A stretch of DNA of 64,000 nucleotides from Streptomyces griseoaurantiacus. GTDB lineage: Bacteria; Actinomycetota; Actinomycetes; Streptomycetales; Streptomycetaceae. The stretch lies in the NCBI GenBank assembly GCA_014656015.1, contig BNBP01000011.1, positions 78,520 through 142,519 of the forward strand. The letters are read 5' to 3'. The notes beneath the pieces were generated by a model. It ran no database searches and was not told the DNA's origin. It saw only the letters and a program-made list of their open reading frames with translations. The translations under genes and the position numbers were made by a program. Within the stretch, counting starts at the first letter, position 1, and each line of letters opens with the position of its first letter. Shown one piece after another: positions 16,817 through 26,041 of this stretch.

Positions 16817-18445
16817 TCAGTCCGCGCTCTCGATGCTCCCCTTGCGGTTGCGCCGGGTCAGCACGCGTTCGACGCGGGCCATCGGCGGGGAGGCGTGCCG
16901 GCGCAGCGCGGCACGCGCGGCGTTGGCGCCCGGGGCGCCGTGCACCCCGCCTCCCGGATGCGCGCTCGCCGAGGCCAGGTACAGCCTGCCGACCGGGGTC
17001 TCCGCGCGGCCCGAGCCGGGGATCGGACGGAAGAAGAGCTGCTGGTGCATGGCGGTGGTGCCGCCGTTGATGGCACCGTCCTGGAGGTTGGCGTTCATCG
17101 ACTGCAGGGTGGGCGGGGCCAGGATCCGCCGGGCGCGGATCAGTGAACGGAACCCGGGGGCGAACCGCTCGACCTGCCGCTCCACGCGGTCGGCCATGAG
17201 TTGCTGCTCCTTCGCGTCCCAGGAGCCGGTCAGTCCCTCGTCGCCCGCGTCGCCCGCGATCAGGTGCGGCACGTGGGTATAGGCCCAGGCGGACTCGGTG
17301 CCCTCGGGCGAGCGCGGCGGGTCACTGGTCGTCATCTGGCCGAAGACGCAGAACGGCCGGTCGGGGACGAGCTTGCGGGCGATCTGGGCGGCGAACCGGG
17401 TCAGCTCGTCGACGCCGTCCGCGAGATGCACGGTGCCCGCGAGGGAGGCCGCCTCCTGCGCCCAGGGCACGGGCCCGTCCAGCGCCCAGTCGACCTTGAA
17501 GGTGGCGAAGTCCCACTGGAAGCGGCGCAGGTCGTCCATGAGCTGCGCGGGGAGGTGCTCGGGGTCCACCAGCCCGCCGTACAGCGCGGGTGCCGGCACA
17601 TCGGCGAGCACGGCGCGGTGGGCCGCCACCGTCTCCCCGCCGGCCGTCCGCACCGCGACCGCCCGGCCGCCGCGGACGACGATCCGCTCGACGCGCTCGC
17701 CGCAGCGCAGGCTGCCGCCGTGCGCCCGCAGTCTGCGCACCAGCGCCTCGGTGAGGGCGCCCGAGCCGCCGGAGGGCACCGGGAAGCCGTACGTCTGCCC
17801 GAGCATGGTCATCAGCCAGCCGAAGCCGCCGCTGCCCGCGGATTCGGGGGCGAGGTCGGCGTGCAGGGCGTTGCCCGCGAGCAGCAGCCGTCCGCCCTCT
17901 CCGCGGAACTCCTCCTCCCCCAGCCGCCGCACCGGCAGCACCAGGGAGCGGGCGAGCCGCAGTCCGCCCGCCGCGCGCAGCCGCAGCGCGAGCCTGGCGC
18001 CGGCGCGCACCGGCGGGAAGGGGGTGAACAGGGCGTCCAGCAGGTCGGCGCGGACGTGTTCCCACACCGAGTGCAGTGCGCGCCAGGACTCCCCGTCGCC
18101 CTCGGCGAAGGTGTCCAGGGAGGCGGCGGTGTCCTCGAGGTTCCGGCCAAGGACGGCGCACCTGCCGTCGCTGCGCGGGTGGGCGAGCACCCGGGGCGCG
18201 TGGGCCCAGCGCAGCCCGTACCGCTCCAGCTCCAGCCCCCGGACGGCGGGCGAGGCTGCGGCCAGCGGATAGAACGAGCTGAACAGGTCGTTGACGAAGT
18301 CGGGGTGCACGCCCCTGTCGTGGCGCACGGCGCCGCCGGGCTCGTCCTGTTCCTCCAGGACCTCCACGCTCCAGCCGGCGTCGGCGAGCAGATTGGCGGC
18401 GACCAGGCCGTTGGGGCCCGCGCCGATCACCACAGCGTCCGGCAC
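16817..18445 (-). CDS. FAD-dependent phytoene-desaturase-like oxidoreductase
   Basis: 542 residues from GTG 18445. The N-terminal dinucleotide-binding motif VVIGAGPNGLVAANLLADAGW and the following EEQDEPGGAV are typical of the phytoene dehydrogenase/PYROXD2 superfamily. The C-terminal GRLYLASASAHPGGGVHGAPG completes the FAD site. These enzymes oxidise or isomerise lipophilic substrates; the real substrate is unknown. It is downstream of an SRPBCC protein (43-bp gap) and an SDR on the same strand, so the three probably form an operon acting on a hydrophobic or polyketide-like compound. No carotenoid genes are adjacent. Confidence 0.8.
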   Translation of the reverse strand: MPDAVVIGAGPNGLVAANLLADAGWSVEVLEEQDEPGGAVRHDRGVHPDFVNDLFSSFYPLAAASPAVRGLELERYGLRWAHAPRVLAHPRSDGRCAVLGRNLEDTAASLDTFAEGDGESWRALHSVWEHVRADLLDALFTPFPPVRAGARLALRLRAAGGLRLARSLVLPVRRLGEEEFRGEGGRLLLAGNALHADLAPESAGSGGFGWLMTMLGQTYGFPVPSGGSGALTEALVRRLRAHGGSLRCGERVERIVVRGGRAVAVRTAGGETVAAHRAVLADVPAPALYGGLVDPEHLPAQLMDDLRRFQWDFATFKVDWALDGPVPWAQEAASLAGTVHLADGVDELTRFAAQIARKLVPDRPFCVFGQMTTSDPPRSPEGTESAWAYTHVPHLIAGDAGDEGLTGSWDAKEQQLMADRVERQVERFAPGFRSLIRARRILAPPTLQSMNANLQDGAINGGTTAMHQQLFFRPIPGSGRAETPVGRLYLASASAHPGGGVHGAPGANAARAALRRHASPPMARVERVLTRRNRKGSIESAD

Positions 18446-18488
18446 GGCCGCCTCCCCGTCCCCGTCGCCGGGCTCGTTCCCGTACGGC

Positions 18489-18965
18489 TCATGACATCGC
18501 CGGCCTTGCGACGGGATGTCCGTCGATCGCGTCGCCGGTCTCCTCGCAGACCTTCGCCAGCCTGGCCAGCATCGCGCGGTGGCGGAGCTGGATGATCGGC
18601 TCGACGGCCGCGTTGTGCAGGGCGCTCCCGGCGCCCTGCAGGGGGTGCTCGTCCACGATCACCAGCGCGTGCTCGCCCCAGGAGCGCAGCTCGATGGCGA
18701 TGCGGGCGGTGCCCAGCGGCCCCGCGTGCGCCTCGAGTTCGAGGACGCTGCCCTCGACGCACCGCCGCACGACGGTCTCGTTGGTGAAGGACAGCGGGCC
18801 GAGGCGGACCTCGTACTCGAGGGCGGCGCCCAGCTCGGGCCAGGTTCCGCGCACGGGGGTGGAGGACGCGGTCCCGACCACCCATTCGGCGTACCTGCTG
18901 CCGTCGGCGAGCACGGTCCAGACGTTCTCGGGGGCGGTTCTGATCAGCCGGTGGCGTACGGCCAC
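18489..18965 (-). CDS. SRPBCC (START/polyketide cyclase-like) protein
   Basis: 158 residues from GTG 18965, chosen for its GAGG Shine-Dalgarno and the family-like start VAVRHRLIRTAPENVWTVL. The pattern of an N-terminal strand, AP-ENVW helix, DGSRYAEWV loop and long C-terminal helix (VEPIIQLRHRAMLARLAKV) is that of the helix-grip SRPBCC fold. The fold makes a deep hydrophobic pocket for lipid or polyketide ligands. Its position between an SDR and a FAD oxidoreductase suggests ligand binding or cyclase activity in the same pathway. Confidence 0.75.
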   Translation of the reverse strand: MAVRHRLIRTAPENVWTVLADGSRYAEWVVGTASSTPVRGTWPELGAALEYEVRLGPLSFTNETVVRRCVEGSVLELEAHAGPLGTARIAIELRSWGEHALVIVDEHPLQGAGSALHNAAVEPIIQLRHRAMLARLAKVCEETGDAIDGHPVARPAMS

Positions 18966-19071
18966 GGACACCTCCGCGAGGCTCGGGTGTGCCGGCGGCA
19001 CACGGTGGTCCGGGACCGGGTTCCCGCGCGGCCGCCCTTGAACCGTGCGCGGCGGGCGGCGGCCCGCGCGC

Positions 19072-19944
19072 TCACTCGGTGGCGGCGCGGTCGGCGCGGC
19101 CGCCGCCGCCCAGCGGCCCGGTGGGGCTCATGTCCTCCCGGGCGGCCGACCGGGGAAGTTGCCGTCGCGTGGCGCGGAGCACGACCGGTGGCACCGCCGC
19201 GCGCACCACCTGCACCGCGCGCAGCCACCTCGGTACGTACACGGCGGTGCGCCTCCGCTCGACGGCGTCGGCCAGGCGGACGGCGACCCGGGGCACCGGC
19301 GAGATCCGGTGGGCGGGCGGCGGCATCCGGCCGCGCAGTTCGTGCAGGGCGGCGTGCCGCTCACCGTCCCGGATCATGTCGGTGTCGGTCCAGCCGAGGT
19401 AGGCGATGCCCACCGCGACGCCGTGGTGGGCGAGTTCGGCGCGCAGGGAGTGGGTGAGGGCCTCGACGCCGGCCTTGGAGGAGCAGTAGGCGCTCATCAT
19501 CGGGGCGGCGCCGATCGAGGCCAGTGAGCCGATCTGGAGGTGGTAGCCGGCCGTGCGCACCAGGTCCGGGAGGAACACGTGGGCGGTCTGGGCGCTGCCG
19601 GTGAGGTTGACGTCGATGATGCGCCGCCACTGGGCGGGGTCGCTGTCGAGGAAGGCTCCGGCCTCGGCGACGGCGGCGTTGGCGACGACGGCCGAGGGCG
19701 GGCCGAGGCGGCGCCGGATCTCCTCGGCCGCCGCCTCCAGGGACGTGAGGTCGGTGACGTCCGTCTCCCGGGCGAGGGCGGGGGTGGGCAGTTCGGCGGC
19801 CAGCCGCTCCAGTTCCGCGCCCTCGTGTCCGAGGAGTGCGAGGCGCGCGCCGCGGCGGGCGAGCTCGCGGGCGAGCTCCGCGCCGATGCCGCGAGCGGCG
19901 CCGGTCACCACGACCGTGCGGTCGATGAGTGGGCTGAGGGCCAC
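19072..19944 (-). CDS. Short-chain dehydrogenase/reductase (SDR)
   Basis: 290 residues from GTG 19944 with GGGAGG nearby. The cofactor motif TGAARGIG lies at residues 14-21, NAA in VVANAAVAE near 87, catalytic Ser in IGSLAS and the Tyr-X3-Lys pair in YCSSKAG. The C-terminal extension of about 60 residues is Arg-rich and longer than in a minimal 250-residue SDR. It has PRWLRAVQVVRAAVPPVVLRA, perhaps membrane-associating. First gene of the probable three-gene minus-strand operon. It interconverts alcohol and ketone with NAD(P)H; the substrate is unknown. Confidence 0.85.
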   Translation of the reverse strand: MALSPLIDRTVVVTGAARGIGAELARELARRGARLALLGHEGAELERLAAELPTPALARETDVTDLTSLEAAAEEIRRRLGPPSAVVANAAVAEAGAFLDSDPAQWRRIIDVNLTGSAQTAHVFLPDLVRTAGYHLQIGSLASIGAAPMMSAYCSSKAGVEALTHSLRAELAHHGVAVGIAYLGWTDTDMIRDGERHAALHELRGRMPPPAHRISPVPRVAVRLADAVERRRTAVYVPRWLRAVQVVRAAVPPVVLRATRRQLPRSAAREDMSPTGPLGGGGRADRAATE

Positions 19945-20112
19945 GATGCCTCCCGGAGAACCGATGTCGTCGGCCCTCCGGGTGTCCGGGTACGGCTCGG
20001 GATAACCGGGGCGGGGGCGGGCGCGCTCGGTGGGCGGGGTGGGGAACGCACGCCTCTCCCCCGTTCCGGCGCCTCCCCCGGCCGGTTTCGGGCCGGCGTG
20101 GCGGTGCCCGTC

Positions 20113-20766
20113 TCAGGTGCGGCGTACGCCCCGCTGCGGCACCCCGGCCGCCGGCGCGGTGAAGCCGCCGGGGACCGGCGCGGCGGCACGGCCGGTGCCC
20201 CCCGGCGTCCCGTTCCCCGCCGGGGCGGGCCGCGGTGCGTCCGGCTGCCGGCGCCCTCCGGACGGGTCGGTGCCGGGCCCGGACGTCACGAGCGGCTCGG
20301 ACCTGGGGCGCGGGGAGGCCTGCGGCCGTGCCGCCCGCCCCGGCGCCACCGGCGGCTTCGCCGTGTCCCTGGAGGCCGCGCGGCCGACCACGCGCGCGTG
20401 GGTCATCAGGGGGGCGCAGCGTTCGCACACCTCCGCCAGCGTCCAGACGCGTCCCACCGCGGGGTTGTGCCGCAGGACCAGCAGTACGGTGCCGCCGCAC
20501 AGGACCTTCGTGCCCTGGTGGGCGGAGCACTGCTGCACCCGGCACTGGCAGGACGCGTCGCCGCGCACCGTGGCCGCCTTGGCGTGGGCGGCCGCGTGGG
20601 CCTCGGCGAACCGGCGCAGCGCGGCGACGTCCCGCGAACGGGCCGGCATCCGGCAGGCGGCGCTGCAGACGACGGAGGCGGAACGGTCGCTGTGACCGGT
20701 GACCCGGACCGTCCAGATCCGTCCGGGACGACGGGCTGCGGGAACCTCGGGATGTGCGAGTGCCAC
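20113..20766 (-). CDS. Cysteine-rich hypothetical protein
   Basis: 217 residues from GTG 20766. The N-terminal half has regularly placed cysteines (VCSAACRMP, ASCQCRVQQCSAHQ, EVCERCAP) that could bind zinc. It also has a helical Ala-rich segment with histidines (FAEAHAAAHAKAA). The C-terminal 90 residues are Pro/Arg/Gly low-complexity sequence. I recognise no named family. It is divergent from the PAS-GAF-PP2C gene. The 307 bp between them (20767-21073) hold both promoters, but no clear -10/-35 pair could be assigned. Confidence 0.6.
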   Translation of the reverse strand: MALAHPEVPAARRPGRIWTVRVTGHSDRSASVVCSAACRMPARSRDVAALRRFAEAHAAAHAKAATVRGDASCQCRVQQCSAHQGTKVLCGGTVLLVLRHNPAVGRVWTLAEVCERCAPLMTHARVVGRAASRDTAKPPVAPGRAARPQASPRPRSEPLVTSGPGTDPSGGRRQPDAPRPAPAGNGTPGGTGRAAAPVPGGFTAPAAGVPQRGVRRT

Positions 20767-21073
20767 GGGCGGGATTCCTTCGTGAATGGGGGGCTGCTGC
20801 CGTGTGAGGGCGGCGCTCCGGTACGGGCGCACAGATATCCCTACCCGCCCGGACGCCCGTTCCCGCCTCCCGACCCGCCGCGCTGTCGCCCGCCTCGCCC
20901 CGGAGGGTGAGCACCGCGTCCCACGGACCCCGCGCTTCACACCCGCAACGCGTCCTCGTGAGGCGATCCGGGCCGTCCCCGGTGTTGCCCTCGCGGTCGT
21001 ACTGTGACGTAATCGGATGACCCGCACGGGAGATCTTGGCGGTGCCGTTGCCGCGCCGGAAGGAGCGGCGGAG

Positions 21074-23119
21074 ATGCGCGTACATCCGGACTCGTCAGGC
21101 GACGAGATGCCCGCGGCGCCGGGCGCGCTGCTCGACCTGCTGCGGGTCGCGGCCGTGGTCCTGGACGGTGAGGGGTGGATCGTCCTGTGGAGCCCGGAGG
21201 CCGAACGCCTCCTCGGGTACACGGCGGAGGAGGCCCTGGGGCAGCGCGCCGACCACTTCCTGGTGTCCTCCGCGCAGCGGGACCGCGGCCGTGAGCTGTT
21301 CGCCCAGGTCCGCGCGGGTGAGCACTGGGCGGGGGTGTTCCCGCTGCGCCACAAGGACGGCAGCGAGCGCCCGGTGGAGTTCCGCACCATGCGGCTGCAC
21401 GACAGCCGGGGCGAGGTCCACATGCTGGGCCTGGCGACCGACGCCCGCACGGTGCGGGGGGTGGAGCGGGACCTGGCGCTGTCCCACATCCTCATCGCCC
21501 AGACGCCCGTCGGCATCGGCGTGTTCGACACCCGGCTGCGCTGGGTCGGCGTCAATCCGGCGCTCGAACGGATCAACGGGCTGCCGGAGTCGGCGGTGGT
21601 GGGCCGCAGGATCGGCGAGGTGCTGCCGGAGCTGGACTCACGGGTCATCGAGGAGCGGATGCGGCGCGTGCTGGAGACGGGCCGGCCGCTCCTGGACCAG
21701 CAGACGGTCGGGGCGACGGCGGCCGGTTCCGGGCAGCGGGCGTTCTCCGAGTCGTACCACCGCATCGAGGACGCGCGCGGGCGGGTGCTGGGGCTGGCCA
21801 TGGCCATCATCGACGTCACCGAGCGCGAGAGGGCGGCGGCCGAGGTGGTGCGGGCGCGGGAGCAGCTCTCGGTGATCGCGGACGCGGGCGCGCGGATCGG
21901 CAGCACGCTGGACCTGTGGCAGACGGCGCGCGAGCTGGCCGACGTGACGGTGCCGCACCTCGCGGACCTGGCCGCCGTGGACCTGCTGGAGTCGGTGGTC
22001 GCGCACGGCATGGTCGCGCCCGTCATGGCGGACACCCACGTCGAGTTCCGGGCGCTGGCGGTCGCCTCCGGGTATCCCACCGACGCCATCCGGGCCGCCG
22101 ACCCGGTCGGGCAGCTCGCCGTCTACAGTCCCTCGCGGCTGATCACCCAGTGCGTGCGGGAGGCGGAGCCGTGCCGGGTCGAGCACGTCGACGCGGCGAC
22201 GATGCGGCGCATCGCCCGGGACACGCACGCCGCGAAGGTCCTGCGCGAGGCCGGGGTGCACAGCTATCTGGCGGTGCCGCTGCGGGCGCGGGGCGAGGTG
22301 CTGGGCACGCTCAGTCTGCTGCGGACGCGCAACGAGCGGCCCTTCGACGACAGCGACCAGGTCCTCGCCTGCGAACTCGCCACCCGCGCCGCGATGTGCA
22401 TCGACAACGCGCGGCTGTACGGGCGGGAGCGGACCGCCGCGCTCACCCTGCAGCGCAGCCTGCTGCCGAGCGCGCCCGCCCGGCACGAGGGCCTCGACAT
22501 CGCGGCGCGCTATCTGCCGGCGCTGAGCGAGGTCGGCGGCGACTGGTACGACGTGCTACCGCTGGGGCCGGGCCGGACCGCGCTCGTGGTGGGCGACGTG
22601 ATGGGCAAGGGGGTCCAGGCGGCGGCCATCATGGGGCAGTTGAGCACGGCCACCCGGGCGCTGGCCCGCCTGGACCTGCCGCCCGCGGAACTGCTCCGCC
22701 ATCTCGACGACATCACGGACTCACTCGGCGACACCATCGCCACCTGTCTGTACGCGGTCTGCGACCTGCGCCGGGGCCGGTGCGTGCTGTCCAGCGCCGG
22801 CCATCTGCCGCCGGTGCTGCTGCGCCCCGACGGGGAGGCAGAGCTGGTCGAGGTGCCGCCGGGGGTGCCGCTCGGCGTCGGCGGCGCCGACTTCGGCACC
22901 GTGGAGGTCGACCTGACGCCGGGCACCCTGCTCGCGCTCTACACCGACGGGCTGGTCGAGAACCGGGGCGAGCCCATCGACGCGGGCCTGACGAACCTGA
23001 CCCGGCTGCTGCGGGGCTCCCGGCTGCCCCTGGAGCGGATGGGGGACATGCTGCTGAGGACGCTGCGCCCCGAGCCGGACGACGACGTCGCCCTGGTGCT
23101 GGTGCGCACACGCGCGTGA
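21074..23119 (+). CDS. PAS-PAS-GAF-PP2C (RsbU-type) phosphatase
   Basis: 681 residues from ATG 21074, preferred over ATG 21017 because of an AAGGAG at eight bases. Domains: PAS (about 15-125, VVLDGEGWIVLWSPEAERLLGY), a second PAS (about 140-255, FDTRLRWVGVNPALERINGL), GAF (about 265-440) and PP2C/SpoIIE (about 455-680). The phosphatase has GGDWYDV, GDVMGKGVQA, YTDGLVENRG and DDDVALVLV. It is soluble. Role by family: sensor phosphatase that dephosphorylates an anti-sigma antagonist. It stands alone, convergent with the glucanase genes. Confidence 0.88.
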   Translation: MRVHPDSSGDEMPAAPGALLDLLRVAAVVLDGEGWIVLWSPEAERLLGYTAEEALGQRADHFLVSSAQRDRGRELFAQVRAGEHWAGVFPLRHKDGSERPVEFRTMRLHDSRGEVHMLGLATDARTVRGVERDLALSHILIAQTPVGIGVFDTRLRWVGVNPALERINGLPESAVVGRRIGEVLPELDSRVIEERMRRVLETGRPLLDQQTVGATAAGSGQRAFSESYHRIEDARGRVLGLAMAIIDVTERERAAAEVVRAREQLSVIADAGARIGSTLDLWQTARELADVTVPHLADLAAVDLLESVVAHGMVAPVMADTHVEFRALAVASGYPTDAIRAADPVGQLAVYSPSRLITQCVREAEPCRVEHVDAATMRRIARDTHAAKVLREAGVHSYLAVPLRARGEVLGTLSLLRTRNERPFDDSDQVLACELATRAAMCIDNARLYGRERTAALTLQRSLLPSAPARHEGLDIAARYLPALSEVGGDWYDVLPLGPGRTALVVGDVMGKGVQAAAIMGQLSTATRALARLDLPPAELLRHLDDITDSLGDTIATCLYAVCDLRRGRCVLSSAGHLPPVLLRPDGEAELVEVPPGVPLGVGGADFGTVEVDLTPGTLLALYTDGLVENRGEPIDAGLTNLTRLLRGSRLPLERMGDMLLRTLRPEPDDDVALVLVRTRA

Positions 23120-23173
23120 GGGGCCCGGCACGACTCGGACCCCTCACCCCCGACCGATCCCCGACGGCGGCCT

Positions 23174-24376
23174 TTACAGGCCGGTCAGGGTCAGCCGGAT
23201 CCCGGTGGGCGCGGTGTCCTGGATGTACGAGGCGAAGTCGGCGACGTCGTCGAAGGCGAAGCCGTACGCCTTGCCGTCCTCGGTGGCCGCGTGGACCGCC
23301 TTGGCGTAGTGGTTGGTCAGGTCGCCCCGGTAGAAGTCGGCCGCGCTCGTCGTCGGCTGGGCGGCGGTGCCGACCAGCGTCGAGCGGTTGAAGGCGGCGC
23401 CGAGGACGGCGGCCACCGGGCCGGTGGTGCCGTCGTTGGGGGCGGCCAGGGCTCCGTCGCAGAAGAGCACGTCGCGCGTGGAGGGCTTGGCGAAGGAGAC
23501 GGAGGCGGGCCCGCCGAAGGTGAGCTGCTCACCGCGCACCCGGCCGGTGAAGGTGCCCGCGTTGGTGGTGACCTTCAGGTCCTTGCCGGTGTACAGGCTC
23601 CAGGCCTGGTCGATGTAGGGCGCGAAGTAGTCCTTGGCGAACAGGCCCGCGTCCAGGCCGTGGCCCGGGGCGATGATCCGGGTGTCGTCCACGACCAGCT
23701 TGGAGAACTCCTCGACCTGCTTGACGGCGGCGAACGCGGCGGCCCGCCCGCCGCTGCGCACGGTGCCGGTCGTCTGGTCCTTGTCGCCGGTGAGCCGGAT
23801 GCTCATCGGGACGCTGAACATGTCGACCATGGTGGTGTTGCAGAACATGCCGGAGGCGTTGTGAGTGAACTCGGCGCAGTCGTGCAGCACCTTGTAGTTG
23901 GGGTCGGAGGTGACCCACCCGGCCGGGTACTGCAGGGCGGCGTTGCCGTTGCCGTCGGCGACCGCCTTGAACTTCAACTTCTCGCCGAGCGCGACGTAGA
24001 TGCGGCCGGACATGTACGGCAGGGACAGCTTGGTCTCGCCGCCGCTCGCCAGCGAGAGGGCGTAGTCGGTGAAGCCGTCCGCGCCGTTGTCGGAGAGCGA
24101 GATGGGGGCGAGCGTGCCGTCCGGGGTGACGCGGACCTGCTTCCCGTCCTGGTTGCCGACGATGTAGACGTGCACGCTGGCGTTGGCGTACTCGCCGGTG
24201 TTGTTGACGATCGTCAGCGGCAGCGCGCCGCCCGCGGTGGTCTTCGCCTTGCCGTCGGCGGGCCCGGCCAGGGCGTACGGGGCGACGGCGGCGATGGCCG
24301 GGATGCCGACGGCGGCGCCGCCGAGACCGAACAGGACCTTGCGGCGGGTGAGGTTGCGCTGGTGACGGGGGCTCAT
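23174..24376 (-). CDS. Secreted GH64 beta-1,3-glucanase
   Basis: 400 residues. A Tat-type signal (LTRRKVLFGLGGAAVG, residues 9-24) is followed by a hydrophobic stretch and an Ala-rich cleavage region near residue 38. The mature protein begins PLTIVNNTGEYANASVHVYIVG and continues with the FCNTTMVDMFSVPMSIRL block typical of glycoside hydrolase family 64. That family releases laminaripentaose from beta-1,3-glucan. Start ATG 24376 has GAGGAG eight bases upstream. It follows the GH16 gene by 106 bp on the same strand without an operator of its own, so both glucanases may be induced together. Confidence 0.85.
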   Translation of the reverse strand: MSPRHQRNLTRRKVLFGLGGAAVGIPAIAAVAPYALAGPADGKAKTTAGGALPLTIVNNTGEYANASVHVYIVGNQDGKQVRVTPDGTLAPISLSDNGADGFTDYALSLASGGETKLSLPYMSGRIYVALGEKLKFKAVADGNGNAALQYPAGWVTSDPNYKVLHDCAEFTHNASGMFCNTTMVDMFSVPMSIRLTGDKDQTTGTVRSGGRAAAFAAVKQVEEFSKLVVDDTRIIAPGHGLDAGLFAKDYFAPYIDQAWSLYTGKDLKVTTNAGTFTGRVRGEQLTFGGPASVSFAKPSTRDVLFCDGALAAPNDGTTGPVAAVLGAAFNRSTLVGTAAQPTTSAADFYRGDLTNHYAKAVHAATEDGKAYGFAFDDVADFASYIQDTAPTGIRLTLTGL

Positions 24377-24482
24377 GTGCGGTGCTCCTCGGTGCGGGTG
24401 GGGGTGGGGGGAGGTGCGTGGGGGTGCCTGCGGGGTGGGGACGGTGCCTCGGCCTGCGGCCGGTGGTGGGCCTTCTCGCCGG

Positions 24483-25772
24483 TCAGACGAGGGTCCACTT
24501 CTGGTTGGCGGTGCCGGAGCAGGTCCAGATCTGCAGCCGGGTGCCGTCGGCGGCGGAATTGCCCGTGGCGTCCAGGCACTTGTCGGAGCCCACGTTGGTG
24601 AGGTCCTTGGCGGAGGTGTACGTCCACTGCTGGGCCTTGGTGCCGTTGCAGGTGTAGAGCTGCACGGGGGTGCCGGCGGCGGTGCCACCGCCGCGCACGT
24701 CCAGGCACTTGCCCAGGGCGCGGACGGTGCCGTCGCCGGCGAGGGTCCACTTCTGGGCGGCGACGCCGGTGCAGTCGTGGAGCTGGATGGGCGTCTCGTT
24801 CGCGGTGGAGGCGCCGGCCACGTCGACGCACATGCCGCCGATGCCCTTGAGCGCGCCGGTCCTCCCGGTCGTCCCGCCGCCGCTGCCGCCGGTGGTGGCG
24901 CTGTCGGAGGCGCTGACGTGGACGTAGTCGATCACCATGGTCTGCGGCAGGGAGGTGTTGCCGTCCGGGCTGCCCGGCCAGTCACCGCCGACCGCCAGGT
25001 TCAGGATCATGAAGAAGGGGTGGTCGTAGACCCACTTGTTGCCGTTCACGTCGGCCGGGGTGCGGGTCTCGTAGACCTTGCCGTCCACCGACCAGGCGAT
25101 GCTGTCGGGCTTCCAGTCGACGGCGAAGGTGTGGAAGTCGTCGGCGAAGGCCTTGCCGTCGGGGAGGGTGTAGCCGGCGCCGATGCCGCCCGCGCCGGAG
25201 TAGCCGGGGCCGTGGATGGTGCCGTGGACGGTGCCCGGCTCCTTGCCGACGTTCTCCATGATGTCGATCTCGCCGCTGCCCGGCCATCCGGCGCTGCCCA
25301 GGTCGTCGCCGAGCATCCAGAAGGCGGGCCAGATGCCCTGGCCGCGCGGGATCTTGATGCGGGCCTCGAAGTGGCCGTAGGCCTGGGTGAAGGACTTGGC
25401 CGTGTTGAGCCGGGCGGAGGTGTACTGGCAGGTGCCGTACCAGCACTGCAGACCGGAGTCGCTGTTCTTGCGGGCGGTGATGACGAGGTGGCCCTCGCCG
25501 TCCAGGGACGCGTTGGAGGTGCTGTTCGTGTAGTACTGCAGCTCGTGGTTGCCGTTGCCCGAACCGCCGGTCTCCAGCGTCCACTTGGAGGAGTCGGGTG
25601 CGGTCCCGGCGGCGCCGTCGAAGTCGTCGGACCAGGAGGCCGCGGCGGGGGCGGCCTCGGCCCTGTTGGCGCCGGAGGTGGTCGTCATGATGACGAGCGT
25701 GGTCACGAGGGCGGCCGCGGTCAGGACGAGGAGTCCTCCGAGCGACCATCGGCGTGCGCGATGAGCAGCCAT
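24483..25772 (-). CDS. Secreted GH16 endo-beta-1,3-glucanase with ricin-type CBM13
   Basis: 429 residues. A signal peptide occupies about residues 1-42. The GH16 domain (about 45-285) contains the catalytic EIDIME with two glutamates around the Asp, plus WPAFWMLG. After a Ser/Gly/Thr linker a beta-trefoil carbohydrate-binding domain (about 305-429) shows three Q-X-W repeats (QKWTLAG, QQWTYTS, QKWTLV). It cuts beta-1,3-glucan such as fungal cell wall or laminarin outside the cell. Start at ATG 25772 is preferred; GTG 25784 is possible. Control is likely through the palindrome at 25903-25922. Confidence 0.9.
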   Translation of the reverse strand: MAAHRARRWSLGGLLVLTAAALVTTLVIMTTTSGANRAEAAPAAASWSDDFDGAAGTAPDSSKWTLETGGSGNGNHELQYYTNSTSNASLDGEGHLVITARKNSDSGLQCWYGTCQYTSARLNTAKSFTQAYGHFEARIKIPRGQGIWPAFWMLGDDLGSAGWPGSGEIDIMENVGKEPGTVHGTIHGPGYSGAGGIGAGYTLPDGKAFADDFHTFAVDWKPDSIAWSVDGKVYETRTPADVNGNKWVYDHPFFMILNLAVGGDWPGSPDGNTSLPQTMVIDYVHVSASDSATTGGSGGGTTGRTGALKGIGGMCVDVAGASTANETPIQLHDCTGVAAQKWTLAGDGTVRALGKCLDVRGGGTAAGTPVQLYTCNGTKAQQWTYTSAKDLTNVGSDKCLDATGNSAADGTRLQIWTCSGTANQKWTLV

Positions 25773-25902
25773 GGCTGAACACACCTTGTCTTGTGGGGAG
25801 TCGGGGAGAGTCAGGGGTGGGACGAGTTGCGCGGGGGTCGGGAACGTGGGGTGACTCGGTGCCGGGCGGCAGGCGGCCGGGGGAGCGCGGAACGCGCCCA
25901 GA

Positions 25903-25922
25903 AACTGAGAGCGCTCTCAGTT
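25903..25922. promoter_or_regulatory. Perfect 20-bp palindrome, LacI-type (CebR-like) operator
   Basis: AACTGAGAGCGCTCTCAGTT is perfectly self-complementary. Its 14-bp core TGAGAGCGCTCTCA differs at two symmetric bases from the CebR cellobiose operator TGGGAGCGCTCCCA. It lies downstream of the predicted GH16 transcription start, a repressing position. Confidence 0.75.
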
Positions 25923-25949
25923 CGGCCGGAAGCCGTCGGCGGGTTTCAG

Positions 25950-25978
25950 ATGCTACGCACGACGGCTGCGGGGGCCAA
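25950..25978 (-). promoter_or_regulatory. Predicted promoter of the glucanase genes
   Basis: On the minus strand TTGGCC (25978-25973), a 17-nt spacer and TAGCAT (25955-25950) form a vegetative-type promoter. Transcription would begin near 25943, leaving a leader of about 170 nt that includes the operator. Confidence 0.45.
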
Positions 25979-26041
25979 CCTCCTTGCACGGCAAGGAAAA
26001 CGCGCTGACGTGCGGTTTTGGTGAACGAGGTGAGGAAGCGA

